Positions 34,093-42,549 of a stretch of 64,000 bases of DNA are shown piece by piece; within the stretch, counting starts at the first letter, position 1, and every line of letters starts with the position of its first letter. Below the pieces are notes generated by a model that saw only the letters and a program-made list of their open reading frames with translations, searched no databases and was not told the origin of the DNA. This stretch comes from Bacillota bacterium (GTDB lineage: Bacteria; Bacillota; Proteinivoracia; UBA4975; VEMY01). The DNA lies in NCBI GenBank assembly GCA_009711825.1, contig VEMY01000026.1, positions 1 to 64,000 on the forward strand, given 5' to 3'. A program made the position numbers and the translations under genes.

Positions 34093-35370
34093 TTGAAGAA
34101 GGCATTTCCAGGCGGCATTCATCCAAATTACAATAAAGAGTTGACTGCCGGTAAACCCATCGCAACCTTGCCCCTGCCCAAAAAGGTGCGGCTGTTGTTG
34201 CAACAGCATTTGGGCGCTCCTTGCGAGCCGAAGGTTCAAAAGGGCGATGAGGTAACGGTAGGGCAGCTAATAGCCGATTCGGATAAGTTTGTTTCGGCTC
34301 CCGTGCACGCCAGTGTTGCCGGCAAGGTAGTCAGTGTAGATAGTGAAGCAATTGAAATCGAAACTGATGCGACTAACTCTGAGTTTCAGGGTTCCCCTGC
34401 AAGTTACCAAGGCCCTGAAGAATTGCGTCAGCTTATTCGGGAAGCAGGCATTGTCGGTTTGGGAGGTGCAACCTTCCCAACTCATGTCAAGCTTTCGCCT
34501 CCTAAAGACAAGGAAGTTCACACATTGGTTCTAAACGGGGCTGAATGTGAACCATTTCTTACCACCGACCATCGAGTTATGGTGGAACAGGGACAAGCTG
34601 TCATTGATGGCCTGAAGTTATTAATGGAGGCCTGTGGTGCGTCTAAAACGCTAATAGGAATTGAAGAAAACAAACCCGACGCAATCGAAACCCTCAAGGA
34701 ACTCTCGGCAAATGACGATAATATCCAGGTTTTCGGAGTTGAGGTTGTTTACCCCCAGGGCGGTGAAAGACAGCTTATCAAGACTCTAACTGGTCAGGAA
34801 GTGCCGGTAGGCGGTTTGCCGCTGGATTTGGGGATTGTTGTCAGCAACATTGCCACCGCGGTAGCGGTCCACCAGGCAGTGCGTCAAGGAAAGCCATTGA
34901 TTGACCGGGTTGTTACAGTGTCCGGTGCCGGTGTGGCCGAACCGCAAAATGTCTTGGTCCGCTTAGGAACCCCCGTCCAGGATTTACTGGATTTCTGTGG
35001 CGGATTATCGGAAGAAGCAGCTAAAGTTGTAAATGGCGGGCCAATGATGGGCAAGGCTTTATCGGATCTCAATGCCCCTGTAACCAAGGGAACCTCCGGG
35101 ATTCTCGCGTTTACTGAAGATGAGGTGCGAATCTATGAAGAACGCACCTGTATCCGTTGCGCTTCCTGTGTCGATGCCTGTCCAATGAAACTTTTGCCCA
35201 ACTATCTTGCTTTATACAGCAAGCGCAAGCGTTATGAAACTGCAGAAGATATTAACCTGTTTAATTGTATCGAGTGCGGGTGCTGCAGCTACGTATGTCC
35301 GTCCCGGATTCCGATTGTGCAGTACATTCAGAATGCTAAGCATGAAATAAACATCAAGCGTCGCAAGTAA
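34093..35370 (+). CDS. rnfC: Rnf complex subunit C
   Basis: Peripheral subunit that exchanges electrons with NAD(H) in the ferredoxin:NAD oxidoreductase. The N-terminal region has a barrel-sandwich domain and the NuoF-like flavin fold (LNGAECEPFLTTDH). SLBB domain at about 240-300. Two [4Fe-4S] motifs close the chain: CIRCASCVDACPM and CIECGCCSYVCPS. The 425 residues match clostridial RnfC, shorter than proteobacterial forms. TTG 34093 follows AAGGGGTGAT. It is the first gene of the classical clostridial order rnfCDGEAB. Confidence 0.97.
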   Translation: MKKAFPGGIHPNYNKELTAGKPIATLPLPKKVRLLLQQHLGAPCEPKVQKGDEVTVGQLIADSDKFVSAPVHASVAGKVVSVDSEAIEIETDATNSEFQGSPASYQGPEELRQLIREAGIVGLGGATFPTHVKLSPPKDKEVHTLVLNGAECEPFLTTDHRVMVEQGQAVIDGLKLLMEACGASKTLIGIEENKPDAIETLKELSANDDNIQVFGVEVVYPQGGERQLIKTLTGQEVPVGGLPLDLGIVVSNIATAVAVHQAVRQGKPLIDRVVTVSGAGVAEPQNVLVRLGTPVQDLLDFCGGLSEEAAKVVNGGPMMGKALSDLNAPVTKGTSGILAFTEDEVRIYEERTCIRCASCVDACPMKLLPNYLALYSKRKRYETAEDINLFNCIECGCCSYVCPSRIPIVQYIQNAKHEINIKRRK

Positions 35371-35398
35371 ATCCGTAGAGGAGAACGGAGGGAAGGTT

Positions 35399-36337
35399 AT
35401 GACAAAGTTTAAAGTAGGACCGTCGCCGCACATTCTCGGCCCCAAGTCAATCAACAGTGTAATGTGGGATGTGGTGATTGCACTTATTCCCGTGACTGTA
35501 GCTGCTGTACTATATTTTGGCATTGCTGCTGTGTGGGTGTTGTTGGCGTCTACCCTGTCCGCAATGATCGTTGAAGCTCTGATTATTTATCGTAATCTGC
35601 GTCCTGCCAGTATTATCGGCGATGGCAGTGCCGCTGTCACCGGCTTGCTGGTTGGCTTGATAGTGCCGCCTGCCGCACCATTGTGGCTGGCGATTATCGC
35701 CAGCACTGTAGCAATAGTCCTCGGCAAGCATGTGTTTGGCGGCTTAGGTAAAAATATCTTTAACCCTGCTTTGGTAGGACGGGCATTTGTCTTTATGTCT
35801 TGGGCTGGTTTGATGACTATGTGGCATTCGCCGCTGCCATTCAGTAACTGGTTTACGCGGATTAATGCCGATATGGTTACCGCTGCTACTCCCTTGGGCG
35901 GAGCTCCGGACAGCCTAACCGATTTAGTTACTGGGAACATTGCCGGCAGTCTCGGAGAGACCTCAGTGCTGGCGATACTTCTTGGTGGTGTCTACCTATT
36001 CGTCAAGGGCCATATCGACTGGCGGATTCCCGGCTTTTACCTGGGCACTGTGGCCGTGTTTTCCCTGGCAGCAGGACAGGATCCTCTGTTTCATATAACT
36101 GCCGGTGGAGTCATGTTTGCAGCAATGTTTATGGCCACAGATATGGTGACGACACCAGTGACCAAGACCGGAAGGATTGTCTTTGGTTTGGGTTGTGGAC
36201 TTATTACTATGTTTGTGCGTCTTTTCGCATCCGCGCCAGAGGGTGTTACCTACGCCATCTTGTTCATGAACGCGCTGGTGCCTCTGATTGATCGCTACTC
36301 TGTACCCAAGACCTTCGGGGAGGTGAGGGGCAAGTGA
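35399..36337 (+). CDS. rnfD: Rnf complex subunit D
   Basis: Integral membrane subunit (about 10 helices) of the NqrB/RnfD family, part of the ion-translocating core. The covalent FMN site is the Thr in VTAATPLGG at about residue 162-170. GKHVFGGLGKNIFNPALVGRAF is the conserved loop. The 312-residue length is normal. GGAGGG precedes ATG 35399. The stop overlaps rnfG by 4 bases. Flavinylation would require the ApbE encoded downstream at 47827. Confidence 0.95.
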   Translation: MTKFKVGPSPHILGPKSINSVMWDVVIALIPVTVAAVLYFGIAAVWVLLASTLSAMIVEALIIYRNLRPASIIGDGSAAVTGLLVGLIVPPAAPLWLAIIASTVAIVLGKHVFGGLGKNIFNPALVGRAFVFMSWAGLMTMWHSPLPFSNWFTRINADMVTAATPLGGAPDSLTDLVTGNIAGSLGETSVLAILLGGVYLFVKGHIDWRIPGFYLGTVAVFSLAAGQDPLFHITAGGVMFAAMFMATDMVTTPVTKTGRIVFGLGCGLITMFVRLFASAPEGVTYAILFMNALVPLIDRYSVPKTFGEVRGK

Positions 36338-37998
36338 ATGCAAGTATCCGAATGATTCTGGTTCTGACTTTGATTGCGGCGGTGGCCGCAGGCTTACTGG
36401 CCGGCATCAATGCCTGGACTGAGCCAATTATTGAAGAGAACACAGCAATCCGTTTGCAGGAAACCTTGGCCAAAGTAATTGACGCAGATGAATTTGTTGA
36501 AGAAGAAATCGAAGACAGACTGACCATGTGGCTTGCCAACAAAGGTGGCGACCATGTGGGATACGTCGTTCAGTATCTCGGAGGAGGCTACAGCAGCGCT
36601 GGCATCAATGTCCTGGTGGGGATTGATACAGCAGGCGCTGTCACCGGCGTAGAGATCTTCGCCCATAGTGAAACACCGGGGCTTGGCGACAAGATTGAAA
36701 ATCCTTCCTGGCTGCAACGGTTTGAAGGACAGGATTTTGAGACCGGTATCGATGTGGACAATATTTCCGGGGCGACAGCCTCTGCCCAGGGTGTAATTGG
36801 CAGTGTTCGCAACGCGCTGGAATATGTTGCTCTGTATGCTGGACTTTTAGAGCCGCCTGTCGAAATTGATTTCGGTGAGATTCCCGATGGCACTTACACA
36901 GGTACCGGTCGCGGCTTTGGCGGCGACATAACTGTTGAAGTGACAATTGCCGACGGCAGACTGGCTGAAGTAGTGGTGCTCAGTCACAGCGACACACCTG
37001 GTTATGTTGAACCTGCTCTTGATGCTATCCCCGACCGCATGGTGGATGAGCAGCAGCTGGATGTTGATATCGTTTCTGGCTCCACTGCAAGTTCTAACGG
37101 AATCATTAACGCTGTTCGCGACGCTCTTAGTGAGTTTGTCGGCGAGGAGCTTGAGGACGTAGACATTGAAGCACTTGCTTCCGGCCGTTATATTGGCACA
37201 GCGTCATCATTCGGCGGCGACCTGACTGTAGAAGTTGCAGTGGCCGGCGGCAAGATTACCGACATTACCGTTCTCAGCCATACTGACACTGAAGATATCG
37301 CTGAGCCCGCTTTTGAGGAAGTGATTGAGCGGATGCTCAACGAACAGTCCCTGGAAGTAGACCTGGTCAGCGGCGCCACCATTTCAGCAGAAGCGTTGCT
37401 GCTGGCTGTTGAAAACGCCCTCCGCGGAACAGTAATAATTCATGTTCCCGACCTTAGCGATGGCGTTTATGTTGGCGAGGCAGAAGGCTTCAGTGGTCAG
37501 ATTCGGGTTGCCGTGACAGTGGAAGCTGGTGAAATCACCGGTATAGAAATTGTCGATCATTCCGATACACCAGAAATCGCCAATCCCGCTTTTGACGAAA
37601 TGATTGATGCGGTCCTGGAGTCACAAGCTCTGGATGTGGATTTTGTCAGCGGAGCGACAATTAGCTGTGAAGGCTTTATTGAGGCAATTCGCGAAGCATT
37701 CCTGAGCGGTCCACAGCTTGAGATTAGTGCCGTTCCCGACGGCGAATATACCGGCAGGGCCGATGGGTTTTACGATGAAATTGAAGTTCGGGTGGTGGTT
37801 GCCGGTGGCGAGATTAGCGAGATCGAGGTAACCGAAGAACAGGATACTCCGGAAATCGCTCGCCCCGCTTTTGAACAAACCATCGAACGCATCATAAATG
37901 CTCAAAGTCTGGATGTTGACAACGTTAGCGGTGCAACTATATCTGTAAACGGTTTGCTTGATGCTGTCGAAACAGCGTTGCGCAGTGCCGGTGAATAG
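36334..37998 (+). CDS. rnfG: RnfG with five tandem FMN-binding domains
   Basis: Membrane-anchored flavin subunit. Residues 7-28 form the anchor and the rest is extracytoplasmic. Ordinary RnfG proteins are about 180-220 residues with one FMN_bind domain; this one is 554 residues with five. The flavinylation motifs S-G-[AS]-T place covalent FMN at Thr148, Thr251, Thr349, Thr442 and Thr535, about 93-103 residues apart. Domains 2-5 share the plan D-G-x-Y-x-G, a beta meander, S-[DH]-T-[DP]-x(4)-P-A, then the SGAT loop. Such a chain would act as a flavin wire extending electron flow outside the membrane. The ATG overlaps rnfD and the gene is followed by rnfE. The C-terminal four domains are more similar to each other than to the first, suggesting later duplications. 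Confidence 0.93.
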   Translation: MNASIRMILVLTLIAAVAAGLLAGINAWTEPIIEENTAIRLQETLAKVIDADEFVEEEIEDRLTMWLANKGGDHVGYVVQYLGGGYSSAGINVLVGIDTAGAVTGVEIFAHSETPGLGDKIENPSWLQRFEGQDFETGIDVDNISGATASAQGVIGSVRNALEYVALYAGLLEPPVEIDFGEIPDGTYTGTGRGFGGDITVEVTIADGRLAEVVVLSHSDTPGYVEPALDAIPDRMVDEQQLDVDIVSGSTASSNGIINAVRDALSEFVGEELEDVDIEALASGRYIGTASSFGGDLTVEVAVAGGKITDITVLSHTDTEDIAEPAFEEVIERMLNEQSLEVDLVSGATISAEALLLAVENALRGTVIIHVPDLSDGVYVGEAEGFSGQIRVAVTVEAGEITGIEIVDHSDTPEIANPAFDEMIDAVLESQALDVDFVSGATISCEGFIEAIREAFLSGPQLEISAVPDGEYTGRADGFYDEIEVRVVVAGGEISEIEVTEEQDTPEIARPAFEQTIERIINAQSLDVDNVSGATISVNGLLDAVETALRSAGE

Positions 37999-38010
37999 GA
38001 GGTGGACGGC

Positions 38011-38667
38011 GTGAAATTAGCTCAAGAATTTAAGCGCGGTATTATTCTTGAAAACCCTGTGTTCCGGCTCTTGTTAGGTCTTTGCCCGGTGCTGGCGGTA
38101 ACAACATCTGCAGTCAACGGTTTTGGCATGGGCCTGGCCACCCTTAGTGTTTTGCTGGGGGCAAACATTGTCGTTTCCTCGTTGAAAAACATCATTCCCA
38201 AACAAGTGCGGATACCATGTTTTATTGTGATCATAGCCACCTTTGTGACTATAGTCGGCATGGTTATGGAAGCATTTTTCTATCCACTCTTTGAGGCCTT
38301 GGGGCTCTTCATCCCCCTGATTGTAGTTAACTGTTTGATTCTCGGGCGTGCTGAGGCCTTTGCCTCACAGAAGAGTATCGGCGCCTCTGTAGTCGACGCA
38401 GTGGTTATGGGGACCGGCTTCACCCTCAGTCTTGGAGTGTTGGGAATCGTGCGTGAATTCTTTGGTACCGGCGCCATTTTTGGCGTTGACATTGTTCTGC
38501 CGATTCGCAACTTTGTCGCCGGGTTGTTCAACGCTCCGGCAGTTGAAAGCGTTGATATGGCCGCAGTGTTCAGTCTTGCTCCCGGCGCCTTTATCTCGCT
38601 GGGTCTGTTGTTGGCGATAATAAACTACTTTAGCGCCAAAGGCGCCACCGAAAGGAGGGGCAACTAA
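38011..38667 (+). CDS. rnfE: Rnf complex subunit E
   Basis: Six-helix membrane subunit of the RnfE/NqrD family, one half of the RnfA-RnfE pair that holds an iron-sulfur centre in the membrane. The motif GLCPVLAVTTSAVNG (residues 24-38) includes the conserved Cys and NCLILGRAEAFA contains the second Cys. GTG 38011 is chosen because TAGGAGG at 37996-38002 is 8 bases upstream; a GTG at 38002 overlaps that site. The length of 218 residues is normal. The stop TAA overlaps ATG of rnfA. Confidence 0.95.
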   Translation: MKLAQEFKRGIILENPVFRLLLGLCPVLAVTTSAVNGFGMGLATLSVLLGANIVVSSLKNIIPKQVRIPCFIVIIATFVTIVGMVMEAFFYPLFEALGLFIPLIVVNCLILGRAEAFASQKSIGASVVDAVVMGTGFTLSLGVLGIVREFFGTGAIFGVDIVLPIRNFVAGLFNAPAVESVDMAAVFSLAPGAFISLGLLLAIINYFSAKGATERRGN

Positions 38668-39260
38668 TGGCTGAATTATTTGCGCTCTTCTTTGCAGCCA
38701 TATTTGTAAACAACTTTGTGCTCTCCCGTTTTTTAGGAATTTGTCCGTTCTTTGGTGTTTCCAAACGGGTAGAAACTTCAGTCGGCATGGGTATGGCAGT
38801 CATCTTTGTTATGACTTTGGCTTCGGTGATAACCTGGCTGCTGCAGGCATTCTTTTTGGATCTACTTGGGCTCGGATACCTGCAGACAATCACCTTCATC
38901 CTGGTTATTGCATCCTTGGTGCAGCTGGTTGAGCTGGCAGTACAAAAGATCAGTCCCACCCTCTATAAGGCGCTGGGTATTTTCCTGCCTCTGATAACCA
39001 CAAACTGTGCAATTCTCGGTTTGGCGCTCCTGAACATCAGTCCTGACATCTTTGTGCCGGCAAGCGGATCGTACAATTTGCTGCAATCCATCGTCCATGC
39101 TCTGGGCGCCGGCGTCGGCTTTACACTGGCTTTGGTAATGCTTGCGGGAATCCGGGAGCACCTGGATAACCTGGAGCTGCCAAAACCATTGGCCGGTGTT
39201 CCCATTGCTCTGATTTCTGCAGGTATTCTCGCTCTGGCATTTTCCGGGTTTGTACTCTAG
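38667..39260 (+). CDS. rnfA: Rnf complex subunit A
   Basis: Six-helix membrane subunit homologous to RnfE, with inverted topology. NNFVLSRFLGICPFFGVS (residues 12-29) holds the first conserved Cys and LITTNCAILGLAL the second; the pair in RnfA and RnfE ligates a [2Fe-2S] centre in the membrane. The length of 197 residues is normal. Its start overlaps the rnfE stop by one base and AAAGGAGGGG precedes it. Confidence 0.96.
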   Translation: MAELFALFFAAIFVNNFVLSRFLGICPFFGVSKRVETSVGMGMAVIFVMTLASVITWLLQAFFLDLLGLGYLQTITFILVIASLVQLVELAVQKISPTLYKALGIFLPLITTNCAILGLALLNISPDIFVPASGSYNLLQSIVHALGAGVGFTLALVMLAGIREHLDNLELPKPLAGVPIALISAGILALAFSGFVL

Positions 39261-39280
39261 GTAGCAGGGGAGTGAATTAA

Positions 39281-40081
39281 ATGAGCTTTTTAGATCTTTT
39301 GGCTCCCATCCTGGGATTGGGAGGATTGGGGCTGTTTTTCGGGATTGTCTTGGTTGTTGCCAATATCGTTTTTAGTGTGGAACAGGATTCCCGGGTTGAG
39401 GACATTCTCGAGGTACTGCCAGGCGTCAATTGCGGTGCCTGCGGATATCCGGGATGCAGCGCCTTTGCTGAGGCTGTCGCATCAGGAGAAGCGCCCGTCA
39501 ATGGCTGCCCTGTTGGCCGCCAGAAAGTTGCTGATGAAATCAGCAGGATTATGAATGTTTCCGTGGGCCATGAGGACGAGCGATATGTGGCCAAGCTGGC
39601 TTGTCGTGGAACTGATGAAGTGGCGAAGACGAAAATGGTCTATTACGGCATCCAGGATTGTCGCGCTGCTGCTCGGATCGATGGTGGCGACAAGGCTTGC
39701 CCTTATGGGTGTTTAGGATTGGGCAGTTGTATTGAGGTTTGTCCGTTTGACGCAATTTCCACGGGGCAAGATGGCCTGCCTGTCTTTGATGAACTTAAAT
39801 GCACTGGCTGTAATCGTTGTAAAAGTATTTGTCCCAAGGATGTTATTCGCATGGAGCCCTCAGGCGCCTATGTTGATATCGCCTGCAACTCCCGGGACAA
39901 AGGCAAAGCAGTGCTGCAGGTCTGCAAAGTGGGCTGTATTGCATGTTCCAAATGTGTCAAGACTTGTCCTGTGGACGCAATTTCGATGCGTGATAATCTG
40001 GCAGTTATTGACCATCATGAATGCACCAATTGCGAAGCATGCATTGATGCCTGCCCGACCAATTCCATAGTTCGTGTGTGA
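39281..40081 (+). CDS. rnfB: Rnf complex subunit B
   Basis: Ferredoxin-accepting subunit. A single N-terminal membrane helix (about residues 7-29) is followed by the Fe-S domain VNCGACGYPGCSAFAEAV with a [4Fe-4S] cluster. Then come ferredoxin-type motifs: CSIEVCPF-like (CIEVCPFDAI), CTGCNRCKSICPKDVI, CIACSKCVKTCPVDAI and CTNCEACIDACPTNSI, so at least three more clusters. The length of 266 residues is normal for Clostridia. It takes electrons from reduced ferredoxin. The stop is followed by a hairpin and then the antiporter genes. Confidence 0.96.
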   Translation: MSFLDLLAPILGLGGLGLFFGIVLVVANIVFSVEQDSRVEDILEVLPGVNCGACGYPGCSAFAEAVASGEAPVNGCPVGRQKVADEISRIMNVSVGHEDERYVAKLACRGTDEVAKTKMVYYGIQDCRAAARIDGGDKACPYGCLGLGSCIEVCPFDAISTGQDGLPVFDELKCTGCNRCKSICPKDVIRMEPSGAYVDIACNSRDKGKAVLQVCKVGCIACSKCVKTCPVDAISMRDNLAVIDHHECTNCEACIDACPTNSIVRV

Positions 40082-40090
40082 TTATGGCAT

Positions 40091-40116
40091 GGCGCCTGTC
40101 TTCGCAGGCAGGCGCC
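40091..40116 (+). repeat. Hairpin between rnfB and the antiporter genes
   Basis: GGCGCCTG and CAGGCGCC form a perfect 8-bp stem around a 10-base loop, 10 bases after the rnfB stop. No T-run follows (GTCGCC), so it may pause transcription or protect the mRNA rather than terminate it. Confidence 0.5.
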
Positions 40117-40146
40117 GTCGCCTTTATCCGGGAGGGGCGGTTTATA

Positions 40147-40632
40147 TTGTTTGGCCATAAATTTATCTTCTTTTTAGTCTTGATGCTGTTTTGGCTTGTT
40201 ATAACTAATTTCAGTTTGTTGGGTGCAGTGCTTGGGGTGCTGACAGCTTTCGCGGTTGTGTTGATTAACCGCGACCTGCTGGATTCTTTGTTTTCACGGG
40301 AGAGGAAAATTAAACCGGCCAAGGTAGGAATGCTGGCAATTTATAGTTTCAGTCTTCTATGGCAGATTGTATTGGCTAATCTCCAACTGGCGCGGATTGT
40401 TCTTGACCCGAAGCTGCCTGTGCAGCCGGGGTTGGTGACATTTAATCCGGGGCTGAAAACCGATTTGGCAAAGACATTGCTCGCCAATTCCATCACCCTG
40501 ACCCCCGGCACTCTGACAATCGCCGTAGAGGGAGATACATTTGTTGTGCATGCTCTGACATTAGCTGCGGCCCGGGACGTTGTTGAATGGCGATTAATTC
40601 ATTTGCTGCGGCGGATTGAGGAGGGGTTATAA
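40147..40632 (+). CDS. mnhE: Mrp antiporter subunit E-like
   Basis: Small membrane subunit of Na+/H+ antiporters, homologous to MrpE/MbhA. Two helices near the N-terminus (FIFFLVLMLFWLVI and LLGAVLGVLTAFAVVLI) are followed by the family block LLANSITLTPGTLTI. The longest reading starts at 40078 in the end of rnfB, but the hairpin lies there and GGGAGGGG at 40130-40136 points to TTG 40147. The length is then 161 residues, normal. It opens a ten-gene cluster in which most genes overlap. Confidence 0.88.
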   Translation: MFGHKFIFFLVLMLFWLVITNFSLLGAVLGVLTAFAVVLINRDLLDSLFSRERKIKPAKVGMLAIYSFSLLWQIVLANLQLARIVLDPKLPVQPGLVTFNPGLKTDLAKTLLANSITLTPGTLTIAVEGDTFVVHALTLAAARDVVEWRLIHLLRRIEEGL

Positions 40633-40896
40633 ATGACTCAGTTTATGATCGGCATTTGCGTTTTCTTAATGCTCTTAATCTTTGTCGCTCTTGCTAGGGC
40701 TGTGGTTGGACCGACCGCTATAGACAGGATTCTGGCAATTAACATCATTGGCACTAAAACGGTAGCGATTATCGCAGTTATCTCCTATGTGTTTGGCGAG
40801 GTATTTTTCCTCGATGTGGCAATTGTTTACGCATTAATCAGTTTCCTGATGACCGTCAGTGTGGCCAAGTATCTGGAAATGGGTAATATATCATGA
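40633..40896 (+). CDS. mnhF: Mrp antiporter subunit F-like
   Basis: An 87-residue membrane protein with three helices, homologous to MrpF/MbhB. The family pattern RAVVGPTAIDRILAINIIGTK starts near residue 23 (core: GPTAIDRILAIN) and the second helix VAIVYALISFLMT follows. ATG follows the mnhE stop directly. Its stop overlaps mnhG by 4 bases. Confidence 0.9.
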   Translation: MTQFMIGICVFLMLLIFVALARAVVGPTAIDRILAINIIGTKTVAIIAVISYVFGEVFFLDVAIVYALISFLMTVSVAKYLEMGNIS

Positions 40897-41222
40897 TTGA
40901 TATCTTGGTTGTAATATTGATGGTAATCGGCGCTTTCTTCTTTTTCGTCGGAGCACTTGGTTTGTGGCGGTTCCCAGATGTCTATTCCCGCGCACATGCA
41001 ACAACAAAATGCGATACTCTCGGCGGTGGCCTGATAATATTGGCTTTGGCGCTGCGCCTGGGTTCTGTTACCGACGCTTTGAAGTTAATTGCAATCATTA
41101 TCCTTATCTGGATAACCAACGCAACTGCGGCCCATGTTATTGGCCGGGCTGCATACAACAACCGGTATCCTCATGTGGAGGGGACTTACAAGTGGAATTA
41201 CCACGGCGAGGAGGATCGGTAA
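40893..41222 (+). CDS. mnhG: Mrp antiporter subunit G-like
   Basis: A 109-residue membrane protein with three helices, homologous to MrpG/MbhC. The signature LGLWRFPDVYSRAHATTKCDTLG (core FPDVYSRAHATTK) is at about residues 23-45. The length is normal. It overlaps mnhF by ATGA and its stop abuts the next start. Confidence 0.92.
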   Translation: MIDILVVILMVIGAFFFFVGALGLWRFPDVYSRAHATTKCDTLGGGLIILALALRLGSVTDALKLIAIIILIWITNATAAHVIGRAAYNNRYPHVEGTYKWNYHGEEDR

Positions 41223-41462
41223 ATGCTGGAGATTCTTAATGCTTTGATGCTGATTTTCCTTGTAGTTTGCGCCGTGGTTGTTGCTAGAACCCGAGATTTA
41301 CTTAGCGCAGTGATTATGTTTGCCGCCTATTCTCTGGTAATGGCGATTATTTGGCAACAGCTGGAAGCGCCGGACTTGGCCCTGACCGAAGCTGCAATGG
41401 GGGCAGGAGTCACAACGATTTTGCTTTTGGTCGTAATTAGCAAGACCAGGAGGAATGAATAA
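41223..41462 (+). CDS. Antiporter subunit with DUF4040 (MbhD-like)
   Basis: A 79-residue, three-helix protein that corresponds to the DUF4040 segment found near the C-terminus of large MrpA proteins and to free-standing MbhD of archaeal membrane-bound hydrogenases. The pattern RDLLSAVIMFAAYSLVMA and LEAPDLALTEAAMGAGVTT (core APDLALTEAAMG) is diagnostic. Presence as a separate gene shows that the MrpA-type subunit is split here. Confidence 0.85.
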   Translation: MLEILNALMLIFLVVCAVVVARTRDLLSAVIMFAAYSLVMAIIWQQLEAPDLALTEAAMGAGVTTILLLVVISKTRRNE

Positions 41463-41779
41463 TGCGTCTACTAGTGAAAAGCGTTCGCTCAGTTCTTGCC
41501 ACTGCAATCCTGGTCTGTATCGCTGTGCTGATGTTCAGCATGGTAGCTGAAATGCCGACATTCGGTGAGCCGGGGCCGGCTTATAACGAACTAACCCAAT
41601 ATCTGTTGGAGAATACAGTTACCGATACCGGCGCTCAAAATGTTATCTCGGCAATTATTCTCGATTACCGGGCTTACGACACGCTTGGTGAGGCTTCGGT
41701 TTTGTTTGCGGGCATCGCCGCAGTTTTAACTGTTCTGCTTGCCCACAGAAGTGCCGGAAGGGGGCAGAAAAATGGGTGA
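41462..41779 (+). CDS. Antiporter subunit, MbhE-like
   Basis: A 105-residue protein with an N-terminal helix (VLATAILVCIAVLMFSMVA) and a C-terminal helix (ASVLFAGIAAVLTVLLA), with the loop NVISAIILDYRAYDTLGEA between. This loop is the hallmark of the segment that links DUF4040 with MnhB in Mrp and Mbh complexes. It starts at the stop codon of the preceding gene and overlaps mnhB by 8 bases. Confidence 0.82.
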   Translation: MRLLVKSVRSVLATAILVCIAVLMFSMVAEMPTFGEPGPAYNELTQYLLENTVTDTGAQNVISAIILDYRAYDTLGEASVLFAGIAAVLTVLLAHRSAGRGQKNG

Positions 41780-42194
41780 TCTTGTCCTGCAGACTGTTGC
41801 TAAACTGATTGTGCCGTTTATTCAGCTGTACGGCATGTATATTGTTTTCTATGGACACATTTCTCCGGGTGGCGGTTTTGCAGGCGGCGCAATAATTGCC
41901 TCGAGCTTTATCCTATATGCTCTGGCTTATGATGTGGATGCGGGCTTTAAACGTTTGCCGCGTTTGGTTGCCAAGTGGCTTGAGTCCTTGGGCGGTCTGA
42001 TTTTCATCATTGTCGGTGTTTTGGGGCTAGCGGCCGGAGTCAATTTTCTCACTAATTTTCTCGACAAGGGAACTGCCGGCAGCCTCGTCAGTGGTGGAAT
42101 TATACCCTTATTGACGATTGCCATTGGCCTCAAGGTCTGCAGCACAATTGTCACTTTGTTTTATCACCTCCTGGAGGAGGGGAAACATGATTAG
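41772..42194 (+). CDS. mnhB: Mrp antiporter subunit B-like
   Basis: A 140-residue four-helix subunit. The family block YGMYIVFYGHISPGGGFAGG (core HISPGGGFAGG) is at about residues 17-36. ATG 41772 is preferred over an in-frame ATG at 41739, which lies inside the previous gene, because GGAAGGGGG precedes it. It overlaps both neighbours. Confidence 0.92.
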   Translation: MGDLVLQTVAKLIVPFIQLYGMYIVFYGHISPGGGFAGGAIIASSFILYALAYDVDAGFKRLPRLVAKWLESLGGLIFIIVGVLGLAAGVNFLTNFLDKGTAGSLVSGGIIPLLTIAIGLKVCSTIVTLFYHLLEEGKHD

Positions 42195-42549
42195 CACTAT
42201 TTTTGCTAATTTACATTATTTTGTCGCTATATTACTATTTTTGATTGGTTTCCATACGATGTTGACCCACTCCAACCTGATAAAGAAAATTATCGGCATG
42301 AATATCATGGAAACATCGGTATTTTTGCTGTTTATCTCGGTGGGTTATGTCAGGGGCGGCAATGCACCGATTATAGATGATCAAATTTCCGCCTATATAA
42401 ATCCGTTGCCATCGGCTTTGATTCTAACCGGCATTGTTGTTGGCGTCAGTCTGACGGCTTTTGCCCTGGCAATGGTTATCAAGATTTACGAATACTATGG
42501 CACCGTTAATACTGATGAAATTATGCGGTTGAGGGACGGGGAAGAATGA
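42187..42549 (+). CDS. mnhC: Mrp antiporter subunit C-like (NuoK homologue)
   Basis: A 120-residue three-helix protein of the NuoK/MrpC family: FHTMLTHSNLIKKIIGMNIM, then VFLLFISVGYVRGG and ALILTGIVVGVSLTAFALAMVIK (core LTGIVVGVSLTAFALA). ATG 42187 follows GGAGGAGGGG. Its stop overlaps mnhD by 4 bases. Confidence 0.92.
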   Translation: MISTIFANLHYFVAILLFLIGFHTMLTHSNLIKKIIGMNIMETSVFLLFISVGYVRGGNAPIIDDQISAYINPLPSALILTGIVVGVSLTAFALAMVIKIYEYYGTVNTDEIMRLRDGEE

